Source: Streptomyces sp. CB02400 (lineage in GTDB: Bacteria > Actinomycetota > Actinomycetes > Streptomycetales > Streptomycetaceae). From it: a stretch of 59,541 nucleotides of DNA. The position numbers were made by a program, and so were the translations under genes. The DNA lies in the NCBI RefSeq assembly GCF_001905725.1, contig NZ_LIWB01000015.1, positions 18,951 to 78,491 of the forward strand. Reading direction: 5' to 3'. A model generated the notes under the pieces. It did not search any database and was not told the DNA's origin. It saw nothing but the letters and a program-made list of their open reading frames with translations. Position 1 is the stretch's first letter. Each line of letters starts with the position of its first letter. Of this stretch, positions 40,426 through 49,361 are shown one piece after another.

Positions 40426-41183
40426 AGGGTCCATCCCAGCAGACAGACGACGAGGGCGGCCGAGGGGAGGGCGAGGGCGTACGACCACTGCGTCCGGTCC
40501 GCGGTCACCTCGTCGATCACCGGCATCGAACCGGCGTAACCGCGGCTCACCATGGCCAGGTGCACGCGCTCGCCGCGTTCGTAGGAGCGGATGAACAGCG
40601 CGCCCGCCGACTTGGCGAGCACGCTCCAGTGCCTCATCCCGCGCGCCTCGAAGCCGCGGGACTCGCGGGCGATCCGCATGCGCCGCATCTCGTCGGTGAT
40701 GACGTCGCCGTAGCGGACCATGAAGGAGGCGATCTGCACCAGCAGCGGCGGGAGCTTCAGCCGCTGGAGGCCGAGCAGGAGTTCGCGCAGCTCGGTGGTG
40801 GAGGCGAGGAGGACCGAGGCGGCCACGCCCAGGGTGCCCTTGGCCAGCACGTTCCACGCGCCCCACAGTCCGTTCACGCTCAGCGACAGCCCGAGGACGT
40901 CGGTCCGTTCGCCCTCCGCGACGAACGGCAGGAGGACGGCGAAGGCGACGAACGGGACCTCGATCAGCAGCCGCTTGAGCAGGAAGCCGGCCGGTACGCG
41001 GGCGGCGTACGCGACGAGGGCGAGCAGTCCGGCGTACACCGCGAACGCCCACATCGCCTCGCGCGGGGTGGAGACCACGACCAGGACGAAGGCGAAGACC
41101 GCGGTGAGCTTGGTGTGCGGCGGCAGGGCGTGCACGGGGGAGTGCCCGTGCCGGTAGAGCCTGTGCGCGTGGCCCGCTCCCAC
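40422..41183 (-). CDS. ECF-type nickel/cobalt transporter permease (CbiQ/NikQ)
   Basis: A 253-residue T component with about five membrane segments and the coupling-helix region MVRYGDVITDEMRRMRIARESRG; the family needs its Ala-Arg-Gly-like motifs, seen as RIARESRGF and VSRGYAG, to contact the ATPase. GTG start 2 bases after the CbiM stop. It passes energy from the ATPase to CbiM. Confidence 0.91.
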   Translation of the reverse strand: MGAGHAHRLYRHGHSPVHALPPHTKLTAVFAFVLVVVSTPREAMWAFAVYAGLLALVAYAARVPAGFLLKRLLIEVPFVAFAVLLPFVAEGERTDVLGLSLSVNGLWGAWNVLAKGTLGVAASVLLASTTELRELLLGLQRLKLPPLLVQIASFMVRYGDVITDEMRRMRIARESRGFEARGMRHWSVLAKSAGALFIRSYERGERVHLAMVSRGYAGSMPVIDEVTADRTQWSYALALPSAALVVCLLGWTL

Positions 41184-41184
41184 G

Positions 41185-42243
41185 TCAGACGCTCGTGCTG
41201 GTGGGGGAGGCGGCCTCGGCTTCCTCGCCGGTACGGCGCCTGCGGACCGCCCAGAACACGCCGGTGCCCGCGACGACCGTCACGCCCACGCCGATCACGC
41301 CGGCCAGACCGCCGGAGAGGCGGGCGTCGTCGACGTCCTCGACGCCGTAGTCGGCCAGCGGGGAGCCGGCGATCGCGTGCTCCTCGGCCTTCTCGTCGAT
41401 GCCGTGGTCGGTGGCGACCTTCTCCAGGCCGTCCGGGTCGGCGGAGGCGTAGAAGCTGACGAACCCGGCGAGGACCAGCGAGGTGACCAGACCGGTGATC
41501 CAGACCTTCCGCTGGGAACGGGCGGGGACGGGCTCCGGCTCCGAGGTGTCCGGGGCGTCGACCAGCTCGCCGTTCACCCGCAGCTTGAGCTTCTGCGTCA
41601 GGCCACGCGCCCCGTACACCAGGTCCGGGCGGACGGCGATGACCGCGCCGACGGTCAGGGCGGTGATCACGGCCTCGCCGATGCCGATGAGGACGTGCAC
41701 GCCCACCATGGCGGTGGCGACCTTGCCGAGGGAGACGTCGGCGGTGCCGCCGATCGCGTAGAGCAGCGTGAAGACGGCGGCGGAGGCCGGGACGGAGACC
41801 AGGGCGGCGACGAAGGACGCGACGGTCACCGAGCGGCGGGTGCGCGGCAGCACCTTCACCAGGCCGCGGAAGAGCGCGTACGCGACGATCGCCGTGGTGA
41901 TCGCCATGGTGGTGATGTTCACGCCGAGCGCGGTCAGCCCGCCGTCGGCGAAGAGGACGGCCTGCATCAGCAGGACGACGGAGACACACAGGACCCCGGT
42001 GAAGGGGCCGACGAGTATCGCGGCGAGGGCGCCGCCGAGCAGATGGCCGCTGGTTCCCGCCGCGACGGGGAAGTTCAGCATCTGCACGGCGAAGATGAAC
42101 GCCGCCACCAGTCCGGCCAGCGGCGCGGTGCGTTCGTCGAGTTCGCGGCGGGCACCGCGCAGGCTCACGGCGATCGCGCCGGCGGCGACGACTCCGACCG
42201 CGGCGGACACGGGGGCGTTGATGAATCCGTCAGGTGCGTGCAC
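41185..42243 (-). CDS. Nickel/cobalt ECF transporter substrate-binding protein (CbiM-CbiN fusion)
   Basis: A 352-residue fusion. Residues 1-230 are CbiM with several membrane helices. Residues about 245-345 form a PDGLE (CbiN-like) domain with two helices and SADPDGLEKVATDHG. The mature N-terminus, (M)HAPDGF, must begin exactly at the GTG at 42243 because the amino group and His2 bind the metal in this family. A Nur-like nickel box lies 20 bases upstream. No cobalamin biosynthesis genes or B12 box are seen, so nickel is favoured over cobalt. Confidence 0.92.
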   Translation of the reverse strand: MHAPDGFINAPVSAAVGVVAAGAIAVSLRGARRELDERTAPLAGLVAAFIFAVQMLNFPVAAGTSGHLLGGALAAILVGPFTGVLCVSVVLLMQAVLFADGGLTALGVNITTMAITTAIVAYALFRGLVKVLPRTRRSVTVASFVAALVSVPASAAVFTLLYAIGGTADVSLGKVATAMVGVHVLIGIGEAVITALTVGAVIAVRPDLVYGARGLTQKLKLRVNGELVDAPDTSEPEPVPARSQRKVWITGLVTSLVLAGFVSFYASADPDGLEKVATDHGIDEKAEEHAIAGSPLADYGVEDVDDARLSGGLAGVIGVGVTVVAGTGVFWAVRRRRTGEEAEAASPTSTSV

Positions 42244-42263
42244 GGACTCGATGATGTGGCCTG

Positions 42264-42280
42264 TTGCAAATGTTGCGCAA
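42264..42280 (-). promoter_or_regulatory. Nur-like nickel-responsive operator
   Basis: On the minus strand TTGCGC-AACAT-TTGCAA matches the Streptomyces Nur box TTGCAA-N5-TTGCAA in form, with two changes in one arm. It lies just upstream of the CbiM start, as expected for a nickel-repressed uptake operon. Confidence 0.68.
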
Positions 42281-42432
42281 GAGCGAGCCGGTTGTTTTAC
42301 CTCACGCATAGCCCGGCTGTGATATGCGCCTCTCGGACGCACGAATTCCGGATCGAGTGCACGATTGAACGGGGGGCGGGTATACGGATTGCACACCTTT
42401 CGTGCAGATCGACGCAGCGTAAGGGGCCACCG

Positions 42433-42789
42433 ATGTCCGTAGTCGAGCAGTACGCGCGAGCCCACATCGTCACCGACGTCCTGGAAGAGGACCGCGGAGC
42501 GGTACCCGTGGTACTGCGCTACGACTCCGAACAGGATCCCCGCTGCGTCCGCGTGTCGCTTCCGGGCGCCGCGCCCCGCGAATGGGCCGTCGCGCGGGAA
42601 CTGCTGGAGCAGGGCCTGCGTGCCCCCGCGGGCCGGGGCGAGATACGGGTGTGGCCGTGCGGCCGGGTCCAGGCCGTGGTCGAGTTCCACACCGCGCAGG
42701 GCGTGTCGGTGGTGCAGTTCGAGACCAAGACCCTGACCCGGTTCCTGCGGCGGACCTACGCGGCCGCCGCCGAACCCGTCCCGCACTGA
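42433..42789 (+). CDS. ssgE: SsgA family sporulation/cell division regulator (SsgE-like)
   Basis: A 118-residue SsgA-like protein (MSVVEQYARAHIVTD, then VPVVLRYDSEQDP, EWAVARELLEQGL, GEIRVWPC and FLRRTY near the end). The family is limited to sporulating actinomycetes and steers septum sites and spore maturation. From memory of S. coelicolor, ssgE sits beside these nickel-transport and penicillin-binding protein genes; the name rests on that context. A ribosome site AAGGGG lies upstream. Confidence 0.85.
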   Translation: MSVVEQYARAHIVTDVLEEDRGAVPVVLRYDSEQDPRCVRVSLPGAAPREWAVARELLEQGLRAPAGRGEIRVWPCGRVQAVVEFHTAQGVSVVQFETKTLTRFLRRTYAAAAEPVPH

Positions 42790-42804
42790 CCTCTCAGCGA
42801 CCTC

Positions 42805-44478
42805 TCAGCCGGCGCTCTTCAGCAGGGCCGCCACGATCGGTCCGGCCGTCGAACCGCCGTGACCGGCCTTCTGGACCACACCCGCGGCCGCCAGGTCCCC
42901 GCGGTACGCGGTGAACCAGCCGTTGGGCTTCTCCTGCCCGTCGACCTCGGCCGACCCGGTCTTCGCGCCCTTCTGCCCGCTCACCCCGGCCATCGCCTCC
43001 GCGGCCGTGCCGTAGGAGGCGGTGTACGACATCAGCTCCCGGAGCTGCGCCAGCGTGCCGGCCGACATGGTGCGCGAGGCCGTCGCGAGCTTCCGCCCGT
43101 CGACCTCGGGGGAGACCAGGTACGGCTGGTGGAAGACGCCCGACTGGACCGTCGCCGACACCGACGCCATGTTCAGCGGGTTCATCCGCACCCCGCCCTG
43201 GCCGATCAGGGAGGCCCCCATGGGGGCTTTCGACTGCACCGGCACCGAGCCGTCGAAGGTCGGCACGCCGACCTGCCAGTTGTTCATCGACAGCCCGAAG
43301 ACCTGCTGGGCCTGCTTCGTCAGGTCGTCGTCCGCCAGCTCGGGCGCCTGGCTGATGAAGGCCGTGTTGCAGGACCGGGCGAAGCTCGCCTTGAACGTGC
43401 CGTCCTCGATCTCGAACTTGTCGTCGTTCTGGAACTTCCAGCCGCCGTAGGTGAAGTACTTCGGGCACGGGTGCTGCTCGTCCATCGAGGCGAGGCCCTT
43501 CTCGATCAGCATCGAGGCGGTGATCACCTTCATCGTGGAGCCCGGGGCCAGCGAACCCGAGAACGCGGTGTTGAAACCGTGCGAGGAGTTCGCCACCGCC
43601 AGGATCTCGCCGGTCGACGGCCGCAGCACCACCACCGACGCCCGCTCCTTCTTCTCCACCTGCGCCTCGGCGGCGGCCTGCAGGGACGGGCTCAGCGTGG
43701 TCTTCACGGTGCCGGGCGTGCCCTCGCTCAGCTCCAGCAGCGTCTTGTCTGACAGCTCCGCCTTCTTCGACTCCTTGCCGCGCACGATCCGCAGCTCGAC
43801 GCCGGCCTCGCCGCCCGCCTTCTCGCCGTACTTCTCGCGCAGCCCGTCCAGCACCGACCCCAGGGACGGGTACGCGGCGGTGGTCAGCTCGTTGCCGTCC
43901 CGGTCCAGCGCCTTGACGGGCGGGGCGCCCGCCTCGCCGGTGACCAGCTTGTCGCCGTCCTTGAGCTCGGGATGCACGACGGCCGGCTGCCAGGCCACCC
44001 GCGGCTCGCCGTCCCCGGCCCGGCGTACGACGGTCAGCGCGCTGTCGTACGCCAGCGGCTTGCCGACGTCCTCGGACGAGACCGTGCCCTTGACGGCGAA
44101 GGGGACCTTGCCGCCGGTGCGGGTGCCGGCGGTGAGGGTGACGTCCTTGATGCGGGCGTCCTCGGCGTAGGCGGTGAGCAGGGCGGTCGCGGCCTCGGGG
44201 TCGTCGGTGGCGGCGGCGGCCTCCTTCACCTTCCCGGCCTGCCAGGCGGTGAGGAAGCGTTCGGCCGTGCCGGTGACCTCGGCGGCGGACAGGGGCCCGG
44301 TCCTGGCGTCCTCCGCCTGCGCGGCGGACGACGTCCGCGTGCCGTCCTCGGCCGCGGCACCGCCGCCGAGGAGCGCGTAGGCGCCGAACCCGACGCCACC
44401 GACCACCACGGCGATCACTCCGCCGAGCACGACGGGTCGTGTCTTGCGCCCCTCGGTGGCGTTTCTTCTGTTCCCCAC
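42805..44478 (-). CDS. Penicillin-binding transpeptidase (MecA_N type), copy 1
   Basis: A 557-residue cell-wall enzyme. A membrane anchor (about 15-37) is followed by an NTF2-like MecA_N domain (about 63-165), a linker/dimer part, and the transpeptidase with S314-TMK (SxxK), S369-C-N (SxN) and K506-T-G. It cross-links peptidoglycan outside the membrane. The next gene upstream is a close paralogue with the same order of domains. Such a tandem pair is known in this chromosomal region of S. coelicolor. Confidence 0.92.
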   Translation of the reverse strand: MGNRRNATEGRKTRPVVLGGVIAVVVGGVGFGAYALLGGGAAAEDGTRTSSAAQAEDARTGPLSAAEVTGTAERFLTAWQAGKVKEAAAATDDPEAATALLTAYAEDARIKDVTLTAGTRTGGKVPFAVKGTVSSEDVGKPLAYDSALTVVRRAGDGEPRVAWQPAVVHPELKDGDKLVTGEAGAPPVKALDRDGNELTTAAYPSLGSVLDGLREKYGEKAGGEAGVELRIVRGKESKKAELSDKTLLELSEGTPGTVKTTLSPSLQAAAEAQVEKKERASVVVLRPSTGEILAVANSSHGFNTAFSGSLAPGSTMKVITASMLIEKGLASMDEQHPCPKYFTYGGWKFQNDDKFEIEDGTFKASFARSCNTAFISQAPELADDDLTKQAQQVFGLSMNNWQVGVPTFDGSVPVQSKAPMGASLIGQGGVRMNPLNMASVSATVQSGVFHQPYLVSPEVDGRKLATASRTMSAGTLAQLRELMSYTASYGTAAEAMAGVSGQKGAKTGSAEVDGQEKPNGWFTAYRGDLAAAGVVQKAGHGGSTAGPIVAALLKSAG

Positions 44479-44584
44479 TGCTTCCCGTTCCTCCGCTGTC
44501 CGCCGGGCTCCCCGTGGCCCCCGTGGTGCTCACGTGTGCCAACGACGGCCACCACACTAGAGTCCCGCCGCGTGCCCGGCGCGG

Positions 44585-46231
44585 TCAGTCGGCCGCTCGT
44601 AGCACGGCTGCGACAATCGGCCCGGCCGCGTCGCCGCCGTGGCCGCCCTGCTGGACCATGGCCGCCGCCGCGACGTCGTCGCGGAAGCCGGTGAACCAGC
44701 TGTCGGAGGTGGCGTTGCCGTCGACCTCGGCGGAACCGGTCTTCGCGCCGATGTCACCGCGGAGCCCGGACATGGCCTCCTGGGCGGTGCCCTGGGTGGC
44801 GGTGAGCCACATCATCTGCTTGAGCTGGGACGCGGTGTCCGCCGGGAGCCCCTTGGCCTGTGCGAACCGCCGGTTGTCGAGGTCGGAGGAGACCAGGTAC
44901 GGCTGGCGGAAGGTGCCGGTGATGGCGGTGGCCGTCACGGAGGCCATGTTCAGCGGGTTCATCTGCACCTGGCCCTGGCCGATGGCGTTCGCAGCCTGGT
45001 CCGGGCCGCTGACGGTGGGAACACTGCCGTCGAAGGAGGCGATGCCCGTCTTCCAGTCGTTGCGGCCGAGTCCGAACCGCTCCTGCGCCTCCTGGGTGAG
45101 CGAGGCGTCGCTGAGCGGCTTCTCGTCGATGAGCTTGATGAAGGCCGTGTTGCAGGAGCGCAGGAAGCTGTTGGCGAGGCTGGCGCCCTCGTTCGGCTCC
45201 ATGCCGGTGAGGTTCTTGAAGGTCTGGCCCCACCGCATGGCGGTGGGCGGGCAGGGCGCCGGGCCGTTCATAGAGGTCACGCCGTTGTCGATGAGCATGG
45301 CGGCGGTGATGATCTTCATGGTGGAGCCGGGGGCGACCTGGCCCTGGAAGGCCGCGTTGAACCCGTCGTCGCGGTGGTTGGCCACCGCCAGCACCTCACC
45401 GGTGCTCGGCTTCACCGCCACCACCGATGACTCGGCGTACTGTTGCACCGCCTTCTCGGCCGCGGCCTGCGCCGTGGCGCTGAGGGTGGTGCGCAGCTTG
45501 CCCGGCTCGCCCTCGGCGAGGGTCAGCAGCGGGGTGTCGGCGGCGGCCTTGCCCGTGGTGCCCTCGGCGTGTCTGATCACCAGCTCGACGCCGGGCGTGC
45601 CGCCCGCCTTCTCGCCGTACTTCTGGCGCAGGGTGTCCAGGATCGGCCCGAGCGAGGGGTACTTCTCCTTCGTCAGCACCGTGCCGTTCCGGCCCACCGC
45701 CTCGATGGGCGGCTGCGCGGACTCCTCGGTGACAAGGGTGTCGCCCTCCCTCAGATCCGGGTGGACGACGGACGGCTGCCAGTCGACCAGCGCCCGCCCG
45801 GTGGTCTTCCCGCGTACGACGGTCAGCTCGCTCTCGTAGCTCAGCTCCTCGGACTTCCCGTCGAAGGTGACGGTCGCCTTCACCGTGAAGGGCACGGTGG
45901 TGCCGGTGGCCTTGCCGGGCGTGATGCCGACCTCGCCTATGTGCGCGTCGTCGCCGTACGCCGTCAGCAGCGCGCCGGCCTCCTGCGCGTTGTTCGTGTA
46001 CGACGCCGCCTGCGCCGCCTCCCCCTTCTCCCAGGCCGCGAAGAAACTCTTGGTGGTCTCCTCGACCTCCCCCTCGTCCGGCGGCCCGGTCTCGTTCGTC
46101 CCCGCGGCGCTCGAACCACCGCCCCCGCCGCCGCTCACGGCCGACACGATGTTGTAGGCGCCGTACCCGGCCCCGCCCAGCATCACCGCGAACACACCGC
46201 CGATGACGGCGGCCTTGACCCCCTTGCCCAT
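44585..46231 (-). CDS. Penicillin-binding transpeptidase (MecA_N type), copy 2
   Basis: A 548-residue paralogue of the preceding protein with anchor (about 6-28), a Gly/Ser-rich linker, MecA_N domain and transpeptidase motifs S303-TMK, S359-C-N and K497-T-G. GGAGGGGGAGC before the ATG at 46231 rules out the longer form that starts at 46279. There are 106 bases between the two genes, so each may have its own promoter. Relatives with MecA_N can have low beta-lactam affinity, but that is not predictable here. Confidence 0.92.
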   Translation of the reverse strand: MGKGVKAAVIGGVFAVMLGGAGYGAYNIVSAVSGGGGGGSSAAGTNETGPPDEGEVEETTKSFFAAWEKGEAAQAASYTNNAQEAGALLTAYGDDAHIGEVGITPGKATGTTVPFTVKATVTFDGKSEELSYESELTVVRGKTTGRALVDWQPSVVHPDLREGDTLVTEESAQPPIEAVGRNGTVLTKEKYPSLGPILDTLRQKYGEKAGGTPGVELVIRHAEGTTGKAAADTPLLTLAEGEPGKLRTTLSATAQAAAEKAVQQYAESSVVAVKPSTGEVLAVANHRDDGFNAAFQGQVAPGSTMKIITAAMLIDNGVTSMNGPAPCPPTAMRWGQTFKNLTGMEPNEGASLANSFLRSCNTAFIKLIDEKPLSDASLTQEAQERFGLGRNDWKTGIASFDGSVPTVSGPDQAANAIGQGQVQMNPLNMASVTATAITGTFRQPYLVSSDLDNRRFAQAKGLPADTASQLKQMMWLTATQGTAQEAMSGLRGDIGAKTGSAEVDGNATSDSWFTGFRDDVAAAAMVQQGGHGGDAAGPIVAAVLRAAD

Positions 46232-46377
46232 CGGGCGCTCCCCCTCCGCCGGACCCCCACGCCTTATGAACGTGTTCAAAAAGCCCGGTGAGTGAGCACT
46301 CTATGCGCAGGGAGTGACAACCGGGGCGGCTGTTTCCGTTTGTTGTCCGAACAGAGACCGGCGGTGACCGGAACGGC

Positions 46378-48153
46378 TCAGACCCACGTGTCCAGCCACA
46401 TCCGCGCCCGCCAGTCGTCTATCGGGATCGGGGTGCCGGTGTAGATGGGCCAGAAGTAGATGAAGTTCCAGGCGATCAGCAGGGTCAGCACGCCCGCCGC
46501 CGTCGCGCCCGCGACGCGGCGGGTGTCGGTGGAGCGGGGCGGGCCGACGAGGGCGCCCAGGAGCATCGCCACGGCCAGGCAGAGGAAGGGGAGGAAGACG
46601 ACGGCGTAGAAGAAGAAGATCGTGCGCTCCTGGTAGAGGAACCAGGGGGCGTAGCCGGCCGCGATGCCGCAGGCGATCGCGCCGGCCCGCCAGTCGCGGC
46701 GGAACAGCCAGCGCCACAGGACGTAGAGGATCGCGAAGCAGGCCGCCCACCACAGCATCGGGGTGCCGAGCGCCAGCACCTCCTGGGCGCACTTCTCGCC
46801 CGCGTCGACCGGGCAGCCGTTCGTGCCGGGGGCCGGGGACTCGTAGAAGTAGGAGACCGGGCGGCCGGTGACGATCCAGCTCCACGGGTTGGACTCGTAG
46901 GTGTGCGGCGAGGACAGGCCCACGTGGAAGTCGTAGACCTGGTTCTCGTAGTGCCACAGGCTGCGCCACCAGTCGGGCAGCAGCCACGACCAGTCGCTGT
47001 CCTTGCCGTCCTTGGCCGCCCAGTCGCGGTAGTAGCCGCCGGTGCCGTCGGCCGGGGAGAGGATCCAGCCGATCCAGGAGGCGAAGTAGGTGACCACCGC
47101 CACCGGCACGGTCGACAGGAACGCCCAGCCCAGGTCGCGCCTCAGCACCGCGAGGCGGGGCCGGTGCGCGCCGGCGACCCTGCGCGCGCCGACGTCCCAC
47201 AGCACCGCCATCACACAGAACGCGGCCATGATGTAGAGGCCGTTCCACTTCGTGCCGATCGCCAGACCCAGCATCAGGCCCGCCGCCAGCCGCCAGGGGC
47301 GGAAGCCGATCCGGGTGTTCTCGGCGACGTACGCGTCCGGGCGGACCCGGCCGTCCGCGTCCACGGGCAGCGCGGCGGCGAGCTTCTCGCGCGCCCGGTC
47401 CCGGTCGACCACCAGGCAGCCGAACGCCGCCAGCACGAAGAACATCAGCACGCCGTCGAGCAGCGAGGTCCGGCTCATCACGAAGTGCAGCCCGTCCACC
47501 GCCATCAGCGCGCCCGCGAGACAGCCGAGGAAGGTGGAGCGGAACAGGCGCCGGCCGATGCGGCACAGCATCAGCACGGAGAGCGTGCCGAGCAGGGCCG
47601 TCATGAACCGCCAGCCGAACGGGTCGAAGCCGAACATCAGCTCGCCCAGTCCGATCACGTACTTGCCGACCGGCGGATGCACGACGTACGCCGCGTCCGT
47701 CGGGATGGGGACGGCACCGCCCGAGAGGATCAGATCGTTGGCGTTCTTGTCCCAGTTGACCTCGAACCCGCGGTGGACCAGCGCCCACGCGTCCTTGGCG
47801 TAGTACGTCTCGTCGAATATCACCGCCTTCGGGCTGCCCAGGTTCCAGAACCGGAGCACCCCCGCCAGCAGTGTGACCAGGAGCGGGCCGCCCCACCCCG
47901 ACCAGCGGGCGAGGTGCCCGGCGAGCACCGGCGGCACCCCGAGCGTGTCCCACAGCCGCTTCGACGGCTCCGTGTACGGCGGCACCAGGCGGTCGCGGAC
48001 GTCACCCTCACGGACGCCGGCCTCGCGGGCGTCGCCTCTGGCCGGGCCCGGCGCCCGGTAGCCGAAACGGCGCAGCCGCTGCTGCCACGACGGCCGCTCT
48101 TCGTACGGCGGCCAATCCTGCCGGGTGTCCGTGGAGGACGCGGTACTGGTCAC
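46378..48153 (-). CDS. pmt: Dolichyl-phosphate-mannose-type protein O-mannosyltransferase
   Basis: A 591-residue GT39 membrane enzyme. After a 100-residue cytoplasmic N-terminus come about 11 membrane helices. The catalytic loop FDETYYAKDAW (Asp-Glu) lies after the first helix, and VHPPVGK and FYESPAPG-type loops follow. It mannosylates exported proteins using polyprenol-phosphate mannose, and in S. coelicolor it is needed for phage phiC31 infection. TACGAT lies 6 bases before the GTG on the minus strand, suggesting a leaderless mRNA. It is divergent from rsmI. Confidence 0.93.
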   Translation of the reverse strand: MTSTASSTDTRQDWPPYEERPSWQQRLRRFGYRAPGPARGDAREAGVREGDVRDRLVPPYTEPSKRLWDTLGVPPVLAGHLARWSGWGGPLLVTLLAGVLRFWNLGSPKAVIFDETYYAKDAWALVHRGFEVNWDKNANDLILSGGAVPIPTDAAYVVHPPVGKYVIGLGELMFGFDPFGWRFMTALLGTLSVLMLCRIGRRLFRSTFLGCLAGALMAVDGLHFVMSRTSLLDGVLMFFVLAAFGCLVVDRDRAREKLAAALPVDADGRVRPDAYVAENTRIGFRPWRLAAGLMLGLAIGTKWNGLYIMAAFCVMAVLWDVGARRVAGAHRPRLAVLRRDLGWAFLSTVPVAVVTYFASWIGWILSPADGTGGYYRDWAAKDGKDSDWSWLLPDWWRSLWHYENQVYDFHVGLSSPHTYESNPWSWIVTGRPVSYFYESPAPGTNGCPVDAGEKCAQEVLALGTPMLWWAACFAILYVLWRWLFRRDWRAGAIACGIAAGYAPWFLYQERTIFFFYAVVFLPFLCLAVAMLLGALVGPPRSTDTRRVAGATAAGVLTLLIAWNFIYFWPIYTGTPIPIDDWRARMWLDTWV

Positions 48154-48238
48154 CGCGCCATCGTAGGGAACAGGGCTGTGTGAGTCCCGCGCATGACCGG
48201 TATGCCCCGGCTCCGTTCCGTACTGGGAGGATGGGGGC

Positions 48239-49111
48239 GTGACCGGAATCCTCGTACTCGCAGGCACCCCCATCGGCGACATCTCCGACGCCCCGCCCCG
48301 GCTCGCGGAGGAACTCGCGGGCGCCGACGTCGTCGCCGCCGAGGACACGCGGAGGCTGCGGCGCCTCACCCAGGCGCTCGGCGTCACCCCCAAGGGACGG
48401 GTCGTGTCGTACTTCGAGGGCAACGAGTCCGCCCGCACGCCCGAGCTGGTCGAGGAGCTGGCGGGCGGCGCGCGCGTGCTGCTGGTGACGGACGCCGGGA
48501 TGCCGTCCGTGTCCGACCCCGGCTACCGGCTGGTCGCCGCGGCCGTCGAGCGGGACGTCAAGGTCACCGCCGTGCCCGGCCCGTCCGCCGTGCTCACCGC
48601 GCTCGCCCTGTCCGGGCTGCCCGTGGATCGCTTCTGCTTCGAGGGGTTCCTGCCCCGGAAGGCCGGCGAGCGGCTGGGACGGCTGCGCGAGGTCGCCGAG
48701 GAGCGGCGCACCCTCGTCTACTTCGAGGCCCCGCACCGCCTCGACGACACCCTCGCCGCGATGGCCGAGGTGTTCGGAGGGGAGCGGCGGGCCGCCGTCT
48801 GCCGCGAGCTGACCAAGACGTACGAGGAGGTCAAGCGGGGGCCGCTGGCGGAGCTGGCCGCGTGGGCGGCGGAGGGCGTGCGCGGGGAGATCACGGTGGT
48901 GGTCGAGGGGGCGCCGGAGAAGGGGGCCGAGGAAGTCGACGCGGCGGAGCTGGTGCGCAGGGTACGGGTGCGGGAGGAGGCGGGGGAGCGGCGCAAGGAG
49001 GCGATCGCGGCGGTGGCCGTGGAGGCGGGACTTCCTAAACGGCAGGTGTTCGACGCGGTGGTGGCGTTCAAGAACGCCGCTGACACTCCCGGTTCCGGGG
49101 AGCGCCGTTAG
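48239..49111 (+). CDS. rsmI: 16S rRNA (cytidine(1402)-2'-O)-methyltransferase RsmI
   Basis: A 290-residue SAM enzyme of the tetrapyrrole-methylase fold with VLAGTPIGDISD at the N-terminus, AAEDTRR, VTDAGMPSVSDPGYRLV, VPGPSAVLTAL and FEGFLPRK. It methylates C1402 at the ribosomal decoding centre. It starts with GTG; GAGGAT lies 6 bases upstream as a possible -10, though GGAGG could also act as a ribosome site. The end is acidic and Arg-rich. Confidence 0.93.
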   Translation: MTGILVLAGTPIGDISDAPPRLAEELAGADVVAAEDTRRLRRLTQALGVTPKGRVVSYFEGNESARTPELVEELAGGARVLLVTDAGMPSVSDPGYRLVAAAVERDVKVTAVPGPSAVLTALALSGLPVDRFCFEGFLPRKAGERLGRLREVAEERRTLVYFEAPHRLDDTLAAMAEVFGGERRAAVCRELTKTYEEVKRGPLAELAAWAAEGVRGEITVVVEGAPEKGAEEVDAAELVRRVRVREEAGERRKEAIAAVAVEAGLPKRQVFDAVVAFKNAADTPGSGERR

Positions 49112-49361
49112 GGACACGGTGCATCGCGGACCGACGGTCGTGGGTGGCTGATCGCGCCCGCGCGGCGGCAGCCGCATATCGGACACGGCCCCGCGCCCCT
49201 GAGGGGGTGAGGCCAGGCGGCGGTAAAAGGCTCGGGGGGTTTCGGTAAGGGACGGTCAAATCGGGCTCAATAGTCGGCTTCCCCTCCTGCGCTCGCGGTC
49301 CGGGAGCGGTCCACTGGGAGTGGGACGGGATCGTCCCTCCAGTGGACCGACAGGAGTCGGG
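49112..49361. other. Intergenic region with Streptomyces-type dispersed repeat and hairpin
   Basis: No gene is seen in these 250 bases. The part at about 49150-49210 (GCAGCCGCATATCGGACACG then CCCCGCGCCCCTGAGGGGG) resembles, from memory, a short repeat found in many Streptomyces intergenic regions. A long imperfect hairpin follows at 49307-49349. Confidence 0.5.
49307..49349 (+). promoter_or_regulatory. Long hairpin upstream of zinc-ribbon gene
   Basis: CGGTCCACT (49307-49315) pairs with AGTGGACCG (49341-49349), and inside it GGGACG (49322-49327) pairs with CGTCCC (49332-49337). It ends 12 bases before the ATG, just ahead of the AGGAG ribosome site, and may control transcription or translation of the next gene. 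Confidence 0.5.

Noticed and set aside
42244..42432. Cobalamin riboswitch before the CbiM gene
   Set aside because: No B12-box-like sequence is seen in the 190-base gap, and a Nur-like box gives a better explanation.
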